NCBI GenBank assembly: GCA_963789255.1
Contig: CAWBJW010000003.1
Coordinates: forward strand, 186,001-250,000
Length of the DNA stretch: 64,000 bases
Direction: 5' to 3'
DNA from: DATARH01 sp963789255
Lineage (GTDB): Bacteria; Pseudomonadota; Alphaproteobacteria; ATCC43930; CGMCC-115725
Position numbers and translations under genes: made by a program. The notes under the pieces are model-generated. The model was not told the DNA's origin, made no database searches, and worked only from the letters and a program-made list of their open reading frames with translations. Positions 18,006 to 26,432 of the stretch are shown piece by piece (positions within the stretch are counted from its first letter, which is position 1; each line of letters opens with the position of its first letter).

Positions 18006-19536
18006 CCTGCCGCGCCTCGGGCGATCCGGCCGGGCGCTCGCTGCGGCCCTCGGTTGTCTGATCGCGCTCGCCGCGGCCGCCGCTTCGGGAGCCGACGACA
18101 AGCCGCCCGGGTCGGCACCCGCGCTGCCGGCGCGGGTCGAGACCCATCACACGATTAATCTCCCCGGTCATCCGCTCGACTATCGCGCGGTGGCCGAGAC
18201 CATCGGCCTCACCAATCAGAAAGGCGAAGTCATCGCCTCAGTCTACACCGTATCCTATCTGGCCGACATTCCTGGCGGAACGCAGCGGCCGATTGCCTTT
18301 GTGTTCAACGGCGGCCCCGGCGCGGCTTCGGTGTTTCTGCATCTCGGCGCGCTCGGGCCGCGCATCCTCGACACCCCGGCGAGCGGCGCGGTGCCGGCCC
18401 CGCCGGTGAGGCTCGTCGACAACCCGTCCACCTGGCTTCGTTTCACCGATCTGGTCTTCGTCGACCCGGTCGGCACCGGCTTCAGCCGCGGCAAGGGCAA
18501 GGCGGACAATCCCGACAAGCCGTTCTGGAATGTGCGCAGCGATCTCGACTCGCTCGGCGCGGTCGTGCGCCGCTGGCTGACCCGCCACGAACGCTGGAAT
18601 TCGCCGGTGTTTCTGGTCGGCGAAAGCTATGGCGGGCTACGCGCCGCCGCCCTGGCAAGCAGCCTTGCGCGCGATGTCGGCGTCACGGTGAGCGGGCTGG
18701 TGCTGATCTCGCCGGCGCTCGATATCGATCTCTTGCACCCCGATATCAGCAACCTCCTGGCGCCCGCCCTCGAATTGCCCAGCTATGCCGGGGTCGCCGC
18801 CGCGTTCTCCGGGACGGCGTCGGCGGTCGCGAACCGCCGGGCGGCCGAGCGCTTCGCCCTGTCGGACTATCTCACCGGGATGGCGGCGCTGAAGGGCATC
18901 CCGGCCGCCGGCGATCCGTTCATCGCCCGCGTCGCCGCAACGATCGGCCTCCCCGACGAAATCGTCCGGCGCGAGCGCGGACGGGTGTCGAACCAGATGT
19001 TCGCGCGCGAGTTGCGCCGGTCCGAGGGCGAGGTCCTCAGTCTCTACGATGCCACCGTGGCGCGCGCGACACGCGGCAATCCGTGGGACGACAATGCCGG
19101 CGACCCGGTCCTCGACCCGGCGATCGCGGCCTATACGTCCGCATTCGACACCTACGCGCCGGAGGCGCTCGGCTACCGCACCGAAGAGCCCTACCGGGTG
19201 CTGCCGCATGACGTCTCGCGGCAATGGAACTGGGATGGGGCGCGCGGCGGCGAGGGCGGCCTCGGACTGGCATTGTCCTCGCTCGAAAAGACGCTGCTCG
19301 CGCATCCCGAGACCAAGCTGCTGATCGTCAATGGAAGCTACGATCTGGTGACGCCCTATCTCGCCTCGCGCTGGCTGGTCGATCAGCTTGCCGTGCCCGA
19401 AGCGGTGCGCGCCACGATCCGCCTGCGCGTCCTCGAAGGCGGGCATATGATGTACATGCGCCCGCAATCGCGCGCGGCGCTGGCCGCCGATGCCGCGGAC
19501 CTCTTCGCCGCCCCGGGTGCCGCGCCGCCGCAGTGA
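17998..19536 (+). CDS. S10 family serine carboxypeptidase-like peptidase
   Basis: A 512-residue exported a/b-hydrolase of peptidase family S10. The signal peptide covers residues 11-32 (ALAAALGCLIALAAAAASG). The oxyanion segment is FVFNGGPGAAS, and the catalytic triad is S210 in VGESYGG, D449 in GSYDLVTPY and H483 in EGGHMMY, all present. S10 enzymes remove C-terminal residues at acidic pH. The start is a TTG overlapping the end of the carbonic anhydrase gene by eight bases, which points to translational coupling. Function in the periplasm is inferred; substrates unknown. Confidence 0.9.
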   Translation: MPSLPRLGRSGRALAAALGCLIALAAAAASGADDKPPGSAPALPARVETHHTINLPGHPLDYRAVAETIGLTNQKGEVIASVYTVSYLADIPGGTQRPIAFVFNGGPGAASVFLHLGALGPRILDTPASGAVPAPPVRLVDNPSTWLRFTDLVFVDPVGTGFSRGKGKADNPDKPFWNVRSDLDSLGAVVRRWLTRHERWNSPVFLVGESYGGLRAAALASSLARDVGVTVSGLVLISPALDIDLLHPDISNLLAPALELPSYAGVAAAFSGTASAVANRRAAERFALSDYLTGMAALKGIPAAGDPFIARVAATIGLPDEIVRRERGRVSNQMFARELRRSEGEVLSLYDATVARATRGNPWDDNAGDPVLDPAIAAYTSAFDTYAPEALGYRTEEPYRVLPHDVSRQWNWDGARGGEGGLGLALSSLEKTLLAHPETKLLIVNGSYDLVTPYLASRWLVDQLAVPEAVRATIRLRVLEGGHMMYMRPQSRAALAADAADLFAAPGAAPPQ

Positions 19537-20365
19537 CGGCGGGCGGCCGGCCGCCACGGGCCGCGCGCCGCAGCCGCGCGCCCGGACGGCCGAGCCGGCG
19601 TCCGCGCCGGTGCACGAGCGGGGGCATGAGCGGGTGCACGAGCGCGATCTCATATGCGTTTGCGGACTGGCCGCGGTGACGGCGCTGTTTGCCAGCGACC
19701 CGGCCCGCGTCGAGCGGCTGTTTTTCGAGCCGCGTCTTTCCCGCGCGCTGGCGATCCAGCGCCGCACCCTCGCCAAGGCGCACAAACCATACCGCGAGGC
19801 CGAGGCGGACGAGCTGGCGCGCATCGCCGGCACGGTCCGCCATGGCGGGGTGGTCGCGGTTGCCCGTCCGCGCCCGCTGCTTGCGCTCGACCCCAGGCTC
19901 GCCGCCATCTGGTCCCGCGACCACCGGCCGCTGCTGATCCTCGACGGCGTGGGCAACCCGCACAATCTCGGCGCCATCGTCCGCAGCGCCGCCTATTTCG
20001 GGGTCGAGCGCATCATCCTCACCGACCGGCCCGACCAAGCATTGCCCTCGGCGGCAAGCTATCGCATCGCCGAGGGGGCGCTCGACCGCGTGACGCTGCA
20101 TCAGGCGAAGCTGACGGAGGCACTGGAGGCGCTGAAGCCCTACTATCGGATCGTCGGCACCGCCCCCGGCCGCGGCATTGCGCTTGCCGAGTTTCGCCAT
20201 GACCGGCCGGTCGCGCTGATCCTGGGCAGTGAGGAGAGCGGGGTCGAGAAGGCGACATTGGCGCTGTGCGACGCGGTCGTGACGATCCCCCCCGGCGGGG
20301 CGGTGCAATCGCTCAACGTCGCAGCCGCCGCGGCGGTCCTGCTCTACGCGCTGCGCTCGGGCTGA
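19490..20365 (+). CDS. TrmH/SpoU family RNA 2'-O-methyltransferase
   Basis: A SPOUT methyltransferase with all three motifs: motif 1 ILDGVGNPHNLGAIVRSA, motif 2 ALILGSEESGV and motif 3 IPPGGAVQSLNVAAAAAV. It transfers a methyl group from S-adenosylmethionine to a ribose of tRNA or rRNA in the cytoplasm. A substrate-binding N-terminal domain (VCGLAAVTALFASDPARVERLFF) precedes it. The first 50 residues are low-complexity, Arg/Pro-rich with a repeated HER(G/V) motif, and the true start is uncertain; the listed ATG overlaps the peptidase gene by 47 bases, and a GTG near 19634 would remove the repeat. tRNA or rRNA target not predictable. Confidence 0.85.
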   Translation: MPRTSSPPRVPRRRSDGGRPAATGRAPQPRARTAEPASAPVHERGHERVHERDLICVCGLAAVTALFASDPARVERLFFEPRLSRALAIQRRTLAKAHKPYREAEADELARIAGTVRHGGVVAVARPRPLLALDPRLAAIWSRDHRPLLILDGVGNPHNLGAIVRSAAYFGVERIILTDRPDQALPSAASYRIAEGALDRVTLHQAKLTEALEALKPYYRIVGTAPGRGIALAEFRHDRPVALILGSEESGVEKATLALCDAVVTIPPGGAVQSLNVAAAAAVLLYALRSG

Positions 20366-20454
20366 GCCGCACCGGCCCAGGTGGACCCTAAGCCAGCCTT
20401 GACGGCAATGGGCCGGTTACGAAAAGTGCTGTCCGCGATCGGGTGAGAAAGGTG

Positions 20455-21600
20455 ATGCCGATGCTGCGCCTCGTTCTCTCGTCTGACTCTCACGTGTTCG
20501 AACCGCCCGATCTGTGGCAGACCCGCATCGATCGGGCGTTCCGGGAGCGCGCGCCGCGGATCGAGCGGATCGACGGCGGCGATTACATCGTGGTCGAGGC
20601 GGACCAGGTCCTCTCCGGGATCGGCCTCATTTCGAACGCCGGCGCGCGGTTCGAGGCCCCCGAGACGATCTCAGCCCAGGGGCGCTTTGAAGCCGTGCAC
20701 CGCGGCGGGTACGACCCCGCGCAACACCTCGATGACATGGCGCTCGACGGGGTGGCGGGCGAAGTCCTCTATCCCTCGCAAGGGCTGTTTTACTTCAAGG
20801 TGGCGGACACGAAGCTGATGTCCGCCATCTTTCGCGCGTACAACGACTGGCTCGCCGAGTTCTGCCGCACCGATCCTGCCCGATTAAAGGGCATCGCGAT
20901 GATCAACCTCGACGACGTAGAGGACGGGACCAGGGAGCTGGAGCGCGCCGCCCGCCTCGGCCTCTGCGGCGCGATGATCGCCGAGTATCCGCTCGAAGAC
21001 CGGCGCTACGACGGGTCCGAGTACGAGACGTTCTGGGCCGCCGCCGCTTCGCTCGGCCTGCCATTGAGCCTGCACACGGCGACGCGACGGCAGGGCAGGA
21101 TCCGGGGCGCCCGCGACAGGACATTGCGCGACGCCAGCAGCCGCGCGACGAAGGCGTTCTATCCGGCACTGTCGATGTGCGACCTGATCTTCTCCGGCGT
21201 CTTCGAGCGTCATCCCCGCCTGACGCTCGCCATCGTCGAGTTCGAGCTGGCCTGGGCGCCGCACCTGCTCTCCACGATGGACTACACCTACCGCGAGCGC
21301 CACGGCGAGGCGATCTACCGGTTCCGGGACGGCATGCTGCCGAGCGACTTCTTCCGCCATAACGTCGTCTTGAGCTTCCAGGAGGACGCGATCGGCATTC
21401 GCCTGCGCGACGTTATCGGCGTTGACAACATGATGTGGGGCTCGGACTATCCGCATAGCGAGTTGACGTTTCCCCAATCGCGCAAGATCCTCTCTGAGAT
21501 CCTGGCCGGGGTGCCGGACGACGAACAGGCCAAGATCGCCGCCGGCAACACCGCCCGCGTCTACAATTTTGACGTGGCGCGGCTGACCGTCCGAGCTTGA
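20455..21600 (+). CDS. Amidohydrolase-2 family protein with altered metal site
   Basis: A 381-residue amidohydrolase-2 family protein. The usual N-terminal HxH reads DSH (SSDSHVFEP). A histidine follows in SLHTATR, the second barrel histidine position reads IVEFELAW and the Asp is kept in GSDYPHSEL. The family includes many members with this D/E-for-H pattern from actinobacteria and proteobacteria, often annotated as hydrolases of unclear activity. GAAAGG before the ATG supports the start. A 54-base relic closely similar to its central region lies at 24350. Family call firm, activity uncertain. Confidence 0.85.
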   Translation: MPMLRLVLSSDSHVFEPPDLWQTRIDRAFRERAPRIERIDGGDYIVVEADQVLSGIGLISNAGARFEAPETISAQGRFEAVHRGGYDPAQHLDDMALDGVAGEVLYPSQGLFYFKVADTKLMSAIFRAYNDWLAEFCRTDPARLKGIAMINLDDVEDGTRELERAARLGLCGAMIAEYPLEDRRYDGSEYETFWAAAASLGLPLSLHTATRRQGRIRGARDRTLRDASSRATKAFYPALSMCDLIFSGVFERHPRLTLAIVEFELAWAPHLLSTMDYTYRERHGEAIYRFRDGMLPSDFFRHNVVLSFQEDAIGIRLRDVIGVDNMMWGSDYPHSELTFPQSRKILSEILAGVPDDEQAKIAAGNTARVYNFDVARLTVRA

Positions 21601-21713
21601 AGAGCCAACCTCTCCGCCGGCCGGGCATATGCACACATATGCACGCTGTTGACTCTGCCCGAACTGTCTTTCACCGTTCGTCAGGTTTTCCCGCTTCGGA
21701 GCGCACCCGCACC

Positions 21714-22892
21714 ATGAGCCCGTCGGAGGCTGCGTGGCAGCCATTGATCTCCACATTGCACGCGTCCGGCCGCAAGGCTGCACTCGCGATCACCGGGGGC
21801 GGCAGTGGGGCGGTCGGCGAGTTGCTGCGTGTTCCCGGCGGCTCTCGGCTGCTGATCGAGGCGCAGGTCCCCTACGACATGGCGGCGCTCGCGACGTTTC
21901 TCGGCTTCGCCCCAGCCCAGGCGTGCAGCGCCGACACCGCAATCGCGATGGCAGGAACCGCACGGGCGCGCGCCGCCAGGCTGGTGCCGGCGGGCACCGC
22001 TCTGGTGGGCCCCGATCTGGTTGGTCTGGGCGCGACGGCGGCACTGGTGAGCGATCGCCCGCGCAAGGGCGAGCATCGATTTCACATTGCCTTCGCCAAC
22101 CCCGCCGGCATCGCGCACTGCATGTGCATCTTGGCCAAGGGCCGACGCGATCGCGCCGGCGAAGAAGACCTCGTTGCGCGCGCGATCGTCCTGTGGCTGG
22201 CCCGCGCCTGCGGGATTGCCGCACCCTCTCCGCGCAGCCTCATCGATCCGGACGAACATTATGCGGAGACGGTCATCGCTTCCGCGGATACGATCGATCA
22301 GCTCCTGGCGGGCGAACTCGATCGCGTCACCGTTCAGCCCGATGGCCAGATGATGCTGTCGGCGTCGCAGCCCGTTGTGCTTTTCCCGGGTTCTTTCAAC
22401 CCGATGCACGCGGGACACGTATCGCTGGCGCGGGTCGCCGAAGAGCCGAGGCAGCTTCCCCTGGCATTCGAAATCTCTGTCACCAACGTCGACAAGCCGC
22501 CGCTGGCAGGCGAGACGGTGCGACGCCGTCTCGCGCAATTCGCCTGGAAGGCGCCGGTCGAACTGACGCGGGCGCCCACCTTCGTCGAAAAGTCGCGCCT
22601 CTTTCCGGGGACGACGTTCGTGATCGGCGCCGATACCGCCGAGCGGCTGTTCGGGCCGCAGTATTATGGCGATGACGAGGGGCGAATGCACGACGCGCTC
22701 GATGAAATCGCCAATTCCGGGGGCAGCTTTCTGGTGGCGGTGCGCCTCGACGCGGCAGGGCGGGTACGCGCGCTGAACGACATCCCGGTGCCGCGGCGCT
22801 ATGCCGATCTCTTCACCGAAATCCCCGAGCACCGTTTCCGCGTTGACACCTCCTCGTCCGAGATTCGCGCACGGGCGCGTGCAGCTCCGTAG
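21714..22892 (+). CDS. CinA-like domain fused to NadD-like nucleotidyltransferase
   Basis: A 392-residue fusion. Residues 15-170 resemble the C-terminal CinA/PncC (nicotinamide-nucleotide amidase) fold, but the ESCTGG catalytic motif reads ITGGGSGA, so amidase activity is doubtful. Residues 220-390 form a nucleotidyltransferase of the NadD/cytidylyltransferase type, with PGSFNPMHAGH (HxGH at 232-235) and a C-terminal SSSEIR signature. NadD joins nicotinate mononucleotide to AMP, and PncC makes that mononucleotide, so an NAD-salvage role is attractive but not shown. CGGAGC precedes the ATG. No NAD genes adjoin. Adenylyl transfer is better supported than the amidase part. Confidence 0.75.
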   Translation: MSPSEAAWQPLISTLHASGRKAALAITGGGSGAVGELLRVPGGSRLLIEAQVPYDMAALATFLGFAPAQACSADTAIAMAGTARARAARLVPAGTALVGPDLVGLGATAALVSDRPRKGEHRFHIAFANPAGIAHCMCILAKGRRDRAGEEDLVARAIVLWLARACGIAAPSPRSLIDPDEHYAETVIASADTIDQLLAGELDRVTVQPDGQMMLSASQPVVLFPGSFNPMHAGHVSLARVAEEPRQLPLAFEISVTNVDKPPLAGETVRRRLAQFAWKAPVELTRAPTFVEKSRLFPGTTFVIGADTAERLFGPQYYGDDEGRMHDALDEIANSGGSFLVAVRLDAAGRVRALNDIPVPRRYADLFTEIPEHRFRVDTSSSEIRARARAAP

Positions 22893-22945
22893 GGCGGAAA
22901 AGCCTTCAGCCCGCGGGCTTGACCCGCGGGGCAGCGCCTTCCGCC
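22892..22945. repeat. REP-like palindrome
   Basis: An imperfect palindrome with outer arms GGCGGAA and TTCCGCC and an inner CCCGCGGG pair. It stands 29 bases upstream of a truncated REP-associated transposase, the normal partner of such repeats. Confidence 0.6.
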
Positions 22946-22973
22946 ATTCCGGAAGGTCGCGCATCATGCCCGC

Positions 22974-23168
22974 ATGCCGGATTATCGCCGCAACCGGATC
23001 CCCGGCGGAACCTTCTTCTTCACGGTCAACCTGCGCGACCGGCGTTCGGACCTGCTGGTGGCCCAAATCGACCTGCTGCGCGGCGCGGTTCGCCGGGCGC
23101 GCGCCCGCGCCCCTTTCCGCATCGATGCCTGGGTCGTCCTGCGCCACCCGCGCCAACCCGGGCCTTGA
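22974..23168 (+). pseudogene. N-terminal fragment of REP-associated tyrosine transposase (RAYT)
   Basis: The 64 residues match the start of RAYT/Y1 transposases: MPDYRRNRIPGGTFFFTVNL, then DRRSDLLV and FRIDAWVVL. In complete proteins the next residues are PDHMH, the metal-binding HUH part, with the catalytic tyrosine further on. Here the frame runs off into RHPRQPGP and stops, so the catalytic region is lost and the gene is dead. The flanking palindrome at 22892 is its probable REP substrate. Confidence 0.8.
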
Positions 23169-23230
23169 GGGGAACGTACCGTGAACCTATATGCCCGGGA
23201 TGGCGCAATCCAGTTCCCTTAATAATAGTC

Positions 23231-23258
23231 GAAAAATTCCCTGTTCTGAGGGAATTTC
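23231..23258 (-). terminator. Dispersed hairpin, terminator-like on minus strand
   Basis: Stem AAATTCCCT/AGGGAATTT around GTTCTG; read on the minus strand it is followed by five T, 66 bases after the stop of the BNR-repeat gene. A near-identical copy is at 32862, so this is a dispersed element that can act as an intrinsic terminator. Confidence 0.6.
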
Positions 23259-23323
23259 CCGGCCCGCGGCGCGACCGCTTCCGGCCTCGGACCGCCGCCG
23301 CCGTGGCAGGTGATTGTCGCTGC

Positions 23324-24292
23324 TTAGTTCGGCACCCAGACTGCGGCTCTGATCTCGCCGAATTCACGCGCGATCTTGCGCCAGGAGGCGCCGGCATCCT
23401 CGGTGACGTACACCTCGCCGAAGAGGCTGAACGCGACGATGCGGTTGGCGTCGGCGGGATGCGTCGCCAGGCCCCACACCGTGCCGTTGGGCTGGGTCGG
23501 AAGCTTCAGCATCTCCCAACTCTCCCCGAAGTTGGTGGTGCGCAGCACGAACCCGGTTTCGCCCGTCGTCGTCTCGCCGCACCCGGCGAACAAGACGCCG
23601 GGATCGTCGGCCTTGACCGCGAGGCCACGGGCATAGGGCAGCGGCCATTTCTCCCTGATCCCCAACGGCTCCCAGGTGTCGCCCAGATCGTTGCTGATAA
23701 ACACTTCGCGCGCCGTGCTGGCATAGAGGCGCTTCGGCGTTGTCGCCGCGATCGTCACGGCGTGAATGTCCGGGTCGTACAAACCGCCGTCGAGGTGCGT
23801 CCAGGTGTCCCCGCCGTCGCGGCTGCGGAAGACGCCGTCGATTTCGACCCCGGCCCAGACCATGCGATGATCGTCGGGGTTGACGACGATACTGGTCACG
23901 AATGGCGTGCCGATCGAGCATTCGCGGGCGAGGTCGACGGCCAGTTTCTCCCACTGCAATCCGCCATCGCGCGAGCGATAGACCGCAGCCGGGCGCGTGC
24001 CGGCAAAGAGGATATCGGGATCGACCGGGTCGATGGTCAGCGACCAGATCGTCGGCACGGCTCCAGCGGCGCCGATCCGCTCCCACCGCGCCCCGCCATC
24101 GTGCCTCGCGAACAAGCCGGTATCGCCGCCGGCGAAAACGGTGTGCGGCTCTGTGGGATGGGCGATCAGCGCCTGGATGCGGCTGTTGAGCGGAAACGGG
24201 GCGCGATGCCGTGTCCACGACTTTCCGGCATCCGGGCTGTGCCATACGCCCCAGCCGGCCGTTCCCAGACAGATACTGTAATCCGCTGCCAT
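23324..24292 (-). CDS. BNR/sialidase-repeat b-propeller protein
   Basis: A 322-residue cytoplasmic b-propeller with at least five BNR/Asp-box repeats: SPDAGKSW (residue ~20), RSRDGGLQW (~110), RSRDGGDTW (~160), TTNFGESW (~255) and TEDAGASW (~305). Its fold is that of sialidases and the Ycf48 assembly factor, but the sialidase Arg triad is not evident and there is no signal peptide, so glycosidase activity is not claimed. Similar stand-alone proteins are common in soil bacteria with no assigned role. It stands alone, ended by the hairpin at 23231. Confidence 0.8.
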   Translation of the reverse strand: MAADYSICLGTAGWGVWHSPDAGKSWTRHRAPFPLNSRIQALIAHPTEPHTVFAGGDTGLFARHDGGARWERIGAAGAVPTIWSLTIDPVDPDILFAGTRPAAVYRSRDGGLQWEKLAVDLARECSIGTPFVTSIVVNPDDHRMVWAGVEIDGVFRSRDGGDTWTHLDGGLYDPDIHAVTIAATTPKRLYASTAREVFISNDLGDTWEPLGIREKWPLPYARGLAVKADDPGVLFAGCGETTTGETGFVLRTTNFGESWEMLKLPTQPNGTVWGLATHPADANRIVAFSLFGEVYVTEDAGASWRKIAREFGEIRAAVWVPN

Positions 24293-24349
24293 AGGCTGCC
24301 TCCGTTCGTCTCGGCCGCTGCGTCATCCCGCAAGCGCTGATCACTGTAC

Positions 24350-24410
24350 TGCACACGGCGACGCGACGGCAGGGCAAGATCCGCGGGGCCGGCGACAAGA
24401 CACGGAATGC
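24350..24410 (+). pseudogene. Relic of amidohydrolase gene
   Basis: About 54 bases (GCACACGGCGACGCGACGGC onward) match 21071-21126 inside the intact amidohydrolase at 20455 with few changes, encoding the same LHTATRRQG segment. Flanks on both sides are unrelated. The rest of the 314-base spacer 24293-24606 holds no other gene or clear signal. Confidence 0.6.
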
Positions 24411-24606
24411 GAATTGGCCTATGCTTTCGCCGATCGCCAATTTGCGCTTCGGGGCCGGTCGATGATCGCGCAATCCGTTGACGATCCTTCAGGGTCGAGA
24501 GCGAGCGTCCGCGGCCCATACGGGCTGGCGGCGTCGCGGCGGCCCGCGAATTTCCCGGCGCGCTCGACGCCGCCGCATAATTGCCGCGCCATCGCGTAAT
24601 GCCCCG

Positions 24607-25182
24607 ATGTCTGGCGACCCCCTTCCGTTCGATCCTGTCGCAATCGCCCGATATGACCCGGTCGCCCGCACGGTGCATTGGCTCGTTGCGGCGCTCGCGG
24701 CGATCGTCGTCCTGCTCGGCTGGGCGATACCGGGAGCGCCGCGCGAAACCGGGTGGCGCGAGCTGGTGCTGCTGCTGCACCGCTCGGTCGGGCTATCAAT
24801 CCTCGCGCTGATGCTGTTCCGCGTGTTTTGGCGGCTCGGTCATCCGCCGCCGCCGCTGCCGGCGGGCTTTCCGCGGGTCGAGGCGCTGATGGCCTATGCC
24901 GACCACGCCCTCCTCTATGTGCTGTTCCTGGTCATGCCCTTGAGCGGCTATTTGAACGCCGCCGCCGCCGGTCATTCGGTGAGCTTTTTCGGGGTCGCCG
25001 CGATCCCGCCGCTGGTGCCCGAGAACGACCGGCTGTCGCAGGTCGCCGATGCGGTGCACCTCGCCGGCCAGTTCGTCGTTTATGCCGTGGTCGGCGCCCA
25101 TGTCGCCGCCGCGCTGATGTATCGATTCGTGCGGCGCAACGGCATTCTCGAACGCATGCTGCCGGTGCGCCGTTGGGGTTAG
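24607..25182 (+). CDS. Cytochrome b561 family protein
   Basis: A 191-residue inner-membrane di-haem cytochrome b561 with four predicted helices: around WLVAALAAIVVLLGWAI, LLLLHRSVGLSILALMLF, ALLYVLFLVMPLSGYL and AGQFVVYAVVGAHVAAALMY. Histidines in the expected places (HW at residue 24, LHRS in helix 2, AVHLAGQ and AHVAA in helix 4) can ligate two haems. It likely passes electrons between the quinone pool and a periplasmic partner; no partner gene adjoins. A frame runs further upstream but lacks a ribosome site. Convergent with the DUF2794 gene. Confidence 0.87.
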   Translation: MSGDPLPFDPVAIARYDPVARTVHWLVAALAAIVVLLGWAIPGAPRETGWRELVLLLHRSVGLSILALMLFRVFWRLGHPPPPLPAGFPRVEALMAYADHALLYVLFLVMPLSGYLNAAAAGHSVSFFGVAAIPPLVPENDRLSQVADAVHLAGQFVVYAVVGAHVAAALMYRFVRRNGILERMLPVRRWG

Positions 25183-25190
25183 AGGCGCGG

Positions 25191-25571
25191 CTACCGGCCT
25201 CGGCCTTGGCCGCTCGGGACCACCGCCAGCTTCGAGCGGAAGTATTCGAGCACTTCGCCGAGGCTGCGCGCGGCGCGCAGGCGCTGGCGGCCGCTCAGCA
25301 CGATGAACTCCGCCTGGCCGGCCGCCTGACCCGCCACCGGGCCGAGCGATTTGACGATCGTATAGGCGGCGCTTTCATGGGTGTGGCGGAACACCGAAAA
25401 CAGCGCCTGGCCGTCGCGATGGTCGATGGCGTAGTCGCGCCATGTCCCCCGCGCGACGTTGCGGCTATAGAGCCCGAGCAGCTGGTTCAGTTCGGAGCGC
25501 GTGAAATACAGCGTGCGGCGCTGGCTCCGATAATCCCTGAGGGGCAGCACCGTCGCATTGTTGCCGATCAT
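25191..25571 (-). CDS. DUF2794 family protein
   Basis: A 126-residue soluble protein matching the alphaproteobacterial DUF2794 family from its RRTLYFTRSELNQLLGLYSRNVA core and GTWRDYAIDHRDGQALFSVFRH segment. Function is unknown. Found almost only in alphaproteobacteria, so it supports the taxonomic placement. Convergent with cytochrome b561 (8-base gap) and divergent from the TPR gene across a ~200-base spacer. Confidence 0.82.
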   Translation of the reverse strand: MIGNNATVLPLRDYRSQRRTLYFTRSELNQLLGLYSRNVARGTWRDYAIDHRDGQALFSVFRHTHESAAYTIVKSLGPVAGQAAGQAEFIVLSGRQRLRAARSLGEVLEYFRSKLAVVPSGQGRGR

Positions 25572-25775
25572 CGCCGACCGTCTTCCGTTTCCCTGTCATC
25601 ATTTTGACCATTTCTGCCGACCCGTCCAGCCGTCTCGCGGCCTCGCGCCCCTGAGAGCGCGAGAATGCGGTGCGACCGGTTGCCGCCGCCGGCTGCCTCC
25701 CGGCGGCGCGATTTGCGTCGCTGCGGCCCAGCGGATATGGTGGCGGCCCTTGACCCGTGCCGATTTGGGGCTTGC

Positions 25776-26415
25776 GTGAGCGATATTTTCCGCGAAATCG
25801 AGGAGGAGCTGCGTCGCGACAACCTGCGGCAGCTATGGTCGCGTTATGGCCGCTACGTGATTGCGGTCGCGGTGGTGGCGATCGTCATTGCCGGCGCGAT
25901 CGTCGGGTGGCGCGATCACCAGGCAACCGAACGCCGGGCCCAGGCGGCGCGCTATTCGAGCGCGCTGGCGCTCGTCCGCGCGGGCCGGGATGCCGACGCG
26001 GCCAAGCTGTTCGCCGTCCTGGCGCAGGAAGGCGGCGGCTATAGCGTGCTCGCCGCTTTTGAGGAAGCCGAGCTGTTGGCCAAGAGCGATAAGAAGGCGG
26101 CGATCGCGGCTTACGACCATCTCGCCGCCTCGTCGGTCATCGACCCCGAATTCCGCGATCTGGCGGTGCTGCTGTCGGTCATGCACGGATTGCCCGACGA
26201 GGATGCGAATGCTGCGATAGCGCGTCTCAAACCGTTGACGACGAGCGGCAAACCATGGCGGGCCAGCGCGCTCGACCTCACCGCTGCGGCCAAGCTAAAG
26301 GCGGGCGATCTCAGCGGCGCCCGCGAGATCTATCAAGCAGCTCGCCGACGACCTGACGGCGCCGCAAGCGCTGCGTGCCCGCGCCGCCGAAATGGCCGCG
26401 GCTCTCAAATCGTAG
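25776..26415 (+). CDS. YfgM-like TPR membrane protein, frameshifted near its end
   Basis: A GTG-started inner-membrane protein of about 212 residues. After a short cytoplasmic start (FREIEEELRRDNLRQLW) comes one helix (YVIAVAVVAIVIAGAIVGWRD), then periplasmic TPR-like helices (KLFAVLAQEGGGYSVLAAFEEAELL...). It belongs to the YfgM/TPR_21 family, which helps outer-membrane protein biogenesis and commonly precedes bamB and der, as here. An extra C near 26334 breaks the frame after AREIY; in the next frame it ends QLADDLTAPQALRAR...ALKS with TAG at 26415, matching the family's usual end. Likely a sequence error. Confidence 0.82.
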
Positions 26416-26432
26416 CCGGCCCGCGTTTCGCA

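Noticed and set aside
23324..24292. Secreted sialidase
   Set aside because: Asp boxes are present but there is no signal peptide or visible Arg triad.
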